Shown here: piece after piece, positions 7,456-11,152 of the stretch
Layout: each line of letters opens with the position of its first letter
Position numbering within the stretch: the first letter of the stretch is position 1
Assembly: GCA_045647525.1 (NCBI GenBank)
Contig: JAZRMK010000022.1
Location: 1-11,152 of the forward strand
DNA length: 11,152 nucleotides
Source of the DNA: UMGS172 sp045647525
GTDB lineage: Bacteria > Bacillota > Clostridia > Oscillospirales > Acutalibacteraceae
Direction of reading: 5' to 3'
Program-made: the position numbers and the translations under genes
The notes under the pieces: generated by a model
The model's input: only the letters and a program-made list of their open reading frames with translations
What the model was told of the DNA's origin: nothing
Database searches by the model: none

Positions 7456-8421
7456 ATGAAAAACGGAATAATCGGAAATATTGGCAATCCCACAGAAAAG
7501 GAACTCAAAGAAATCAATAAATTTACCCGAAGAGATTTTAGCGCAGATGAGGTCTATGCTTTTTCGGTCGTACTTTGCGACAATGACGTTGACCGAGATT
7601 TTGAACGCTTTACCGATGAAGCTCTTGAAAAAATGGCGGAACTGTTTGTGGGTAAAACAGGTATTTTCGACCATTCGCACAAAGCAAGTAATCAATGTGC
7701 CAGGATTTTTTCTTGTGAGGTGAAAGCTGTTGAGGGCAAGAAAAATCGAACAGGAAACATTTATAAGCAGTTGCTTGCAAGGGCATATATGCCCAAATCT
7801 GATCGCTCTGCAGAACTTATTTTAGAGATAGATGCAGGCATCAAAAAGGAAGTAAGCGTCGGTTGCTCTATGGCAAAATCGATCTGTTCTGTTTGCGGAA
7901 GTGCTTTTGGGAAGTGCGATCACCGTAAAGGAAGACATTACCGTGTTTTAGGTAAGAGTAAACTTTGTTTCTATGAATTAGCGGAGCCTATCGATGCGTA
8001 TGAATGGTCGTTCGTTGCCGTTCCCGCCCAACCAAAAGCCGGTGTAGTCAAGGCATACAAGAATAGCTCGTGCGGCGAGACCGACCTTAAAGAATTGCTC
8101 AAATCGGCCGCGAAGGGTGAGGTTTCAATTTCTAAAACTCACGCGGAAATGTTGCTTGAAAACATTGAAGAGATGAAAGCTTGCGCCGTCGAGGCGGGAG
8201 AATTTTTAAAACGCAGGAAAAAGGAAATATTATCCAATTTTGCACCCGATTGCACCACAACGGCAACAAAGTTATTCTTAAAGGCGCTTGACCGCCTTGA
8301 ACCCGAAGAACTGTATGCTTTATACAGTGAGGGTGTAAGTAAAAAGTCACTGCCTGAGCCGCAACTTAAAATAAATGCAGGCAAAAAAGACAGTGACCAA
8401 AACAAATTTTTTATGGTTTAA
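7456..8421 (+). CDS. Head-maturation protease (XkdF / S78-like) with Cys-His insert and helical C-terminus
   Basis: This is a putative serine protease that processes the prohead, 321 residues. Residues about 33-200 resemble Peptidase_S78_2 (XkdF-like). H73 or H75 in FDHSH is followed after about 60 residues by S134 in KEVSVGCS, then EWSFVAVPAQPKAGV (183-197), the usual ExSFVPVPANPxA ending of the fold. Between Ser134 and that ending is an insert with C144, C147, C154 and H156 (CSVC...CDH), spaced like a zinc knuckle. Residues 210-321 are predominantly helical and charged and could serve as an internal scaffold, since no separate scaffold gene is present; this is inference. GAGGTGA at 7443-7449 overlaps the end of the portal gene, and the start is 1 base past its stop. 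Confidence 0.75.
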   Translation: MKNGIIGNIGNPTEKELKEINKFTRRDFSADEVYAFSVVLCDNDVDRDFERFTDEALEKMAELFVGKTGIFDHSHKASNQCARIFSCEVKAVEGKKNRTGNIYKQLLARAYMPKSDRSAELILEIDAGIKKEVSVGCSMAKSICSVCGSAFGKCDHRKGRHYRVLGKSKLCFYELAEPIDAYEWSFVAVPAQPKAGVVKAYKNSSCGETDLKELLKSAAKGEVSISKTHAEMLLENIEEMKACAVEAGEFLKRRKKEILSNFAPDCTTTATKLFLKALDRLEPEELYALYSEGVSKKSLPEPQLKINAGKKDSDQNKFFMV

Positions 8422-8432
8422 AGGAGAATATT

Positions 8433-9440
8433 ATGAGTTTTGATAATCTTATTCTTGAAAAAGGTATGTATTCACATCCCACAAAGAGCTTTTCCGAAAT
8501 TTTGGAAGAACTTGACCCCAGTGCAAACTATCAGGGCACCGAGTATGAAGGCCTTGACGCTTTCGGTCGTCAGTTGAAAAGATTTGATATCAAGGTGTCA
8601 GGCGCAGGTTCCGACCAGATTTCCAAGTTCTTTGCAACAACGCAGAGCTCGGCACTTTTCCCCGAGTATGTATCCCGTGCGGTTAAGCAGGGTGTAGTAG
8701 AGGCAGATATGCTTCCTTCGATAGTTGCTACCACTACCCGCATCAACAGTCTTGACTATCGCACTATCGCATCGGTTCCTACTACTGACGACAAGGAGTT
8801 GAAGGACGTTGAAGAGGGTGCATCAATTCCTGAAACCGAGGTGAAAACCCAGGAAAGCCTTGTTAAACTTCATAAGAGAGGACGTATGCTTGTTGCTTCT
8901 TATGAAGCACTTAAATTCCAGAAGATCGATCTTTTCTCGGTGACCTTGAAGCAGATCGGCGCACACATCGCACGTCAGCAGTTCGCCGATGCTGTTAATG
9001 TTCTTGTCAACGGTGACGGCAACGAGAATGCAGCAACTGTCATTTCTTCTGCAACTGACGGCAGCCTTTCTTATACCGATCTTTTGGCACTTTACAACCA
9101 GCTTGATCCCTATACCCTTAACAGACTTATCGTTTCGCCCGCAACTATGCTTAAATTGATGAATCTTGATGAGTTCAAGAATCCTCTTACAGGCATTAAC
9201 TTCCAAGGAACCGGCAACCCCGGCAATCCTTTGGGTGCTAAGCTTTTGCGTAGCAACGCTATTGAGGATGATAAGATTATCGGTCTTGATGCTTCTTGCG
9301 CACTTGAAATGGTGATTGCATCCGACATCAATGTTGACTACGATAAGCTTATTGACCGTCAGTTAGAAAGAGCTGTTATTACAACCACCGCAGGCTTTGC
9401 CAAGATCTTTAATGACGCTTCGGCAGTTCTTACCATTTAA
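8433..9440 (+). CDS. Major capsid protein, HK97 fold
   Basis: This is the shell protein, 335 residues, placed directly after the protease as expected. An N-terminal arm of about 75 residues leads to SSALFPEYVSRAVKQG. Next come a beta-rich stretch containing EEGASIPETEVKTQE (E-loop and spine region) and HKRGRMLVASYEAL with the spine helix. A C-terminal A-domain contains LDPYTLNRLIVSPATMLKL, and the protein ends GFAKIFNDASAVLTI. This pattern matches HK97-type phage capsids; there is no encapsulin-like cargo signal. AAAGGAGA (about 8419-8426) gives it one of the strongest ribosome sites of the operon. By hand count about 27 of 36 leucines use CTT, unlike terL but resembling ppdK, suggesting adaptation to high expression. 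Confidence 0.9.
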   Translation: MSFDNLILEKGMYSHPTKSFSEILEELDPSANYQGTEYEGLDAFGRQLKRFDIKVSGAGSDQISKFFATTQSSALFPEYVSRAVKQGVVEADMLPSIVATTTRINSLDYRTIASVPTTDDKELKDVEEGASIPETEVKTQESLVKLHKRGRMLVASYEALKFQKIDLFSVTLKQIGAHIARQQFADAVNVLVNGDGNENAATVISSATDGSLSYTDLLALYNQLDPYTLNRLIVSPATMLKLMNLDEFKNPLTGINFQGTGNPGNPLGAKLLRSNAIEDDKIIGLDASCALEMVIASDINVDYDKLIDRQLERAVITTTAGFAKIFNDASAVLTI

Positions 9441-9442
9441 TT

Positions 9443-9805
9443 ATGGCGTATGAAATAAGTATCGATCGTGTGGTCGAGATGTTCAACGAATTAGCAGGCG
9501 AGACCTCGCCGGAATCGTCGGGGCTTTTTTGCAAAACCGCCGCCCACACAGTGTCAGGATGGTTGGACAACGAGAAGGAACTATCCTCTAACGATGGTAT
9601 AATCTGCTACGCGGCCGCCACTATTGCTTTCTACCGCTACACCTTGAAATCGGTCGGCACTTCGGTAGACTTTAAAGCAGGAGATATTACCGTTAAAGAA
9701 GATTCGTCCTTGACAGTGAAATTTGCTGAAAGCCTTATGAACGATGCACTTCGTGATTTGGAACCGCTTTGCCGCAACCGCCGATTTGCGTTTATGAAGG
9801 TTTGA
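9443..9805 (+). CDS. Probable head-tail connector (adaptor) protein
   Basis: The protein has 120 residues, mostly helical, and starts 2 bases after the capsid stop. Position and size correspond to the adaptor that binds beneath the portal (HK97 gp6-like, or the YqbG-type gene in PBSX/skin elements). It contains CYAAATIAFYRYTL and ends with a conserved-looking helix LMNDALRDLEPLCRNRRF. No clear Shine-Dalgarno is seen in the 20 bases before the ATG, so translation may depend on ribosomes reinitiating after the capsid gene. The function comes from context and general form, not from a diagnostic motif. Confidence 0.65.
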   Translation: MAYEISIDRVVEMFNELAGETSPESSGLFCKTAAHTVSGWLDNEKELSSNDGIICYAAATIAFYRYTLKSVGTSVDFKAGDITVKEDSSLTVKFAESLMNDALRDLEPLCRNRRFAFMKV

Positions 9806-9815
9806 GGTGACTGCT

Positions 9816-10175
9816 TTGAAATTCAAAAAAAGCATAAATAGTGCGTTTGAGAAGGCAGGGCAGAAGGCAAGAGTCGTTGTAGGAAACAACACCGTGTCCG
9901 TTAAGGCAATTATTCAACCTATGCGATATAAGAATAAACTTTATATGAATATGGGAAATACGGTATTAGGACTTAATGATAGTGAATGTTTTCTTTATTT
10001 GGGACCTGCTGAACCCGACCTTTCCGGAAAGGAAATGCAGACCGCCATCTTTACTGCCGACAGAGCATACAATGTATCCCGTGCAGATCGGATAATGTTC
10101 AATGATGAGGTCTTATATATCTGGGCGGTACTCACTCCGCGAATAAAGGAGGGACAGTATGACAACCAGCAGTAA
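9816..10175 (+). CDS. Probable head-closure (stopper) protein
   Basis: The protein has 119 residues from TTG at 9816. I prefer this start to the in-frame GTG at 9807, because GAGGTGA at 9804-9810 makes a good Shine-Dalgarno 5 bases before the TTG and overlaps the GTG. After a short basic helix the protein is beta rich (ARVVVGNNTVSVKAIIQPM, then TAIFTADRAYNVSRADRI), as in stopper and minor head proteins that seal the filled capsid. In PBSX-type elements a gene of this size (DUF3599/XkdH-like) occupies this place. The assignment is from position, size and beta-barrel-like composition. Its end overlaps the next gene by 17 bases. Confidence 0.6.
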   Translation: MKFKKSINSAFEKAGQKARVVVGNNTVSVKAIIQPMRYKNKLYMNMGNTVLGLNDSECFLYLGPAEPDLSGKEMQTAIFTADRAYNVSRADRIMFNDEVLYIWAVLTPRIKEGQYDNQQ

Positions 10176-10587
10176 GCTTATAAATGCGGTCGTTTCAAAG
10201 TTATCAGATTACAGCGCACTAAAAAACGTTACTATTGTAAACGAATTCCCGGCAATAAAAAGGAATATACCGTTGAATCGTCCTGCGGTGTCCGTGGGTG
10301 TTGATAAATTATCGGTAGCGTTGGCGGAAGGATATACTAAATTAGCAATAGATGCTTCCCCTGCAACTGTGCGAATTAAATTGACGGTCTGCGTGCCTAA
10401 ATCTATGACCGGGTTAGACTGCTATGGCATTCTCGACGGCATAGTAGCGGCTTTAAATGACCTTGCACTGTTCTTTAATATTATCGGTATCGAAAGCGGT
10501 GAACTAAAATACAGTTCTTCACTCGGGGTTTTGGTTTTACCTTTAACAGTCACATTTGATGCCGGCAATGCCTTTGCGAAGTCTTAA
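10159..10587 (+). CDS. Probable tail-terminator or head-tail joining protein
   Basis: This is the last gene of the operon, 142 residues. An N-terminal helix (SKLINAVVSKLSDYSAL) is followed by alternating strands: RPAVSVGVDKLSVAL, TVRIKLTVCVPK and LGVLVLPLTVTFDA, with a helix GILDGIVAALNDLAL between. This alpha/beta order fits tail-terminator proteins (lambda gpU or XkdJ-like fold), which cap a tail tube and join it to the head. Its presence without any tube or sheath gene is odd. AAAGGAGGGA just before the ATG is an excellent ribosome site. The gene starts inside the end of the previous one, and a terminator follows 11 bases after the stop, so the operon is complete as it stands. Confidence 0.6.
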   Translation: MTTSSKLINAVVSKLSDYSALKNVTIVNEFPAIKRNIPLNRPAVSVGVDKLSVALAEGYTKLAIDASPATVRIKLTVCVPKSMTGLDCYGILDGIVAALNDLALFFNIIGIESGELKYSSSLGVLVLPLTVTFDAGNAFAKS

Positions 10588-10598
10588 AATAAAAAAAG

Positions 10599-10630
10599 AC
10601 CGCCGTACGAAAGGTGCGGCGGTTTTCTTT
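10599..10630 (+). terminator. Rho-independent terminator of the capsid operon
   Basis: A 10-bp GC-rich stem (10599-10608 with 10614-10623; ACCGCCGTAC with GTGCGGCGGT, one wobble pair) has a GAAAG loop and is followed by TTTTCTTTT. It begins 11 bases after the last stop codon of the operon. An A-run precedes the stem, so a weaker action on minus-strand transcripts is possible. Confidence 0.92.
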
Positions 10631-10752
10631 TGTAAGATAGCTATAATTTTAGCAAAATTCAAATAAAAAACAAAAATTTTATTGCGAAATTTGAAATATT
10701 TAGAAAAAAATCAAAAAGTTGCAATTTTCCTCTTCCATTTTCAAATAAAAAC

Positions 10753-10761
10753 TGTTATAAT
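10753..10761 (+). promoter_or_regulatory. Extended -10 promoter of ppdK
   Basis: TGTTATAAT (10753-10761) is a perfect TGN plus TATAAT extended -10 element. The -35 region at the right distance (TTCCAT or CTTCCA) does not resemble TTGACA, as is common for extended -10 promoters. The upstream 130 bases are strongly AT rich with A- and T-tracts that could act as an UP element. The predicted start is near 10768. Confidence 0.68.
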
Positions 10762-10767
10762 CAATTG

Positions 10768-10871
10768 GATACTTCAATAGATGTTGGAGTTTTCTGTCTA
10801 TCGGCAGATGAAAGCTTGTTTAAGGCTTTCGATTTGAGATGTTAAATATTTTTTAGGAGGATGATTCAACT
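10768..10871 (+). promoter_or_regulatory. Leader of ppdK with small hairpin and strong Shine-Dalgarno
   Basis: The predicted untranslated leader is about 104 bases. It holds an 8-bp hairpin (10810-10817 with 10823-10830; GAAAGC with GCTTTC plus two further pairs) and AGGAGG at 10855-10860. The Shine-Dalgarno to ATG distance of 11 bases is longer than usual. I do not recognise a known riboswitch class. Confidence 0.35.
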
Positions 10872-11152
10872 ATGAGTCACAAGTTTGTTTACCTGTTCAA
10901 AGAGGGCGACGCTTCCATGCGTGAACTTCTCGGCGGTAAGGGTGCTAACCTTGCAGAGATGACCAAAATCGGTCTTCCTGTTCCCCAGGGTTTCACTGTT
11001 TCTACCGAAGCATGTACTCAGTATTATGAGGACGGCAGAAAGATCAACGCCGATATCCAGGCACAGATTATGGAAGGTATTGACAAGATGGAGGAGATTA
11101 CCGGCAAGAAGTTCGGTGATAAAGAAAACCCCCTTCTCGTATCTGTTCGTTC
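10872..11152 (+). CDS. ppdK: Pyruvate, phosphate dikinase, N-terminal part (partial)
   Basis: The first 93 codons are present and the frame runs off the window. MSHKFVYLFKEGD followed by GGKGANLAEM (21-30) and GLPVPQGFTVSTEAC is the N-terminal nucleotide-binding signature of PPDK. K23 corresponds to the ATP-contacting lysine of that motif. The enzyme interconverts pyruvate, ATP and phosphate with phosphoenolpyruvate, AMP and pyrophosphate, and in clostridia serves glycolysis or gluconeogenesis in the cytoplasm. The start ATG at 10872 follows AGGAGG by 11 bases. An ATG directly after AGGAGG, at 10861, is out of frame and closes after four codons. It has its own promoter and is separated from the capsid operon by a terminator. 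Confidence 0.96.
   Translation, partial: MSHKFVYLFKEGDASMRELLGGKGANLAEMTKIGLPVPQGFTVSTEACTQYYEDGRKINADIQAQIMEGIDKMEEITGKKFGDKENPLLVSVR

Larger units (their letters stand above)
4562..10587 (+). mobile_element. Phage head and DNA-packaging operon without tail genes (prophage-derived)
   Basis: Eight co-directional genes run from small terminase to a tail-terminator-like protein, with gaps of 1-20 bases or short overlaps throughout. The order terS, terL, portal, protease, major capsid, connectors is that of siphovirus and myovirus head modules, and closely that of Bacillus PBSX (xtmA-xtmB-xkdE-xkdF-xkdG onward). All genes are open and the recognised catalytic residues are kept. Missing from the window are tail sheath, tube, tape measure, baseplate, lysis, integrase, repressor and replication genes. 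The unit is framed by a hairpin at 4485-4525 and a terminator at 10599-10630. I saw no flanking direct repeat that would mark att sites. The limits given are those of the genes, not of a proven insertion. Confidence 0.75.

Noticed and set aside
8433..9440. Encapsulin nanocompartment instead of phage capsid
   Set aside because: Encapsulins share the HK97 fold, but here the gene is flanked by portal, terminase and protease genes and no cargo enzyme, so DNA packaging is the better reading.
4562..10587. Typical capsid-forming phage-inducible island (cf-PICI)
   Set aside because: Not supported inside the window: no integrase, AlpA-type regulator, primase or island replication gene is seen. It is kept only as one of several possibilities in the findings.
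10642..10647. TATAAT in the AT-rich gap after the operon terminator
   Set aside because: There is no -35 box and no TG extension, and the region is so AT rich that such hexamers are expected by chance.
1..11152. CRISPR array, tRNA genes, IS elements, toxin-antitoxin pairs
   Set aside because: I looked for regular spaced repeats, tRNA cloverleaf motifs, transposase motifs and small paired genes and found none.

Overview
The window looks like chromosomal DNA from a low-to-moderate GC, Gram-positive anaerobe of the class Clostridia, probably a gut-type Eubacteriales/Oscillospirales relative (an inference). The RNase P RNA is of the ancestral class A rather than the Bacillus class B. The housekeeping genes (1-phosphofructokinase, YibE/F-type membrane protein, 4-alpha-glucanotransferase, S1-domain protein, pyruvate phosphate dikinase) are typical of that group. 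Shine-Dalgarno sites are purine rich and the terminators are compact.

Left part (1-4400), housekeeping. The 3' end of fruK converges on rnpB (minus strand) across one shared hairpin terminator. Back-to-back promoters then serve rnpB (minus) and a two-gene plus-strand unit, the YibE/F-like membrane protein followed 6 bases later by malQ. That unit ends in a perfect 11-bp hairpin, which also faces the end of a minus-strand gene for a protein with three S1 RNA-binding domains.

Middle part (4480-10630), a self-contained phage head and DNA-packaging operon. Eight tightly packed plus-strand genes follow the canonical order: small terminase, large terminase, portal, head-maturation protease, HK97-fold major capsid protein, then three small proteins of the head-tail connector, stopper and terminator type. 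All frames are open, and the catalytic residues that can be recognised (terminase Walker A/B and nuclease aspartates, protease His/Ser) are present. The order resembles the head half of the Bacillus PBSX/skin elements. It stops where the tail sheath and tube genes would begin, and a rho-independent terminator closes the operon 11 bases after the last gene. No integrase, repressor, tail, lysis or replication gene, and no obvious att repeat, is visible. A strong hairpin sits just before the small terminase gene.

Right part (10630-11152). An AT-rich intergenic region carries an extended -10 promoter and a roughly 100-base leader for ppdK, whose first 93 codons are in the window.

Main point of interest: an apparently intact, tail-less capsid-plus-packaging module, bounded by terminators and embedded between housekeeping genes. 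It could be a domesticated DNA-packaging particle (GTA- or PBSX-like), a satellite that borrows tails, or the preserved half of a decayed prophage. The sequence alone does not decide between these.
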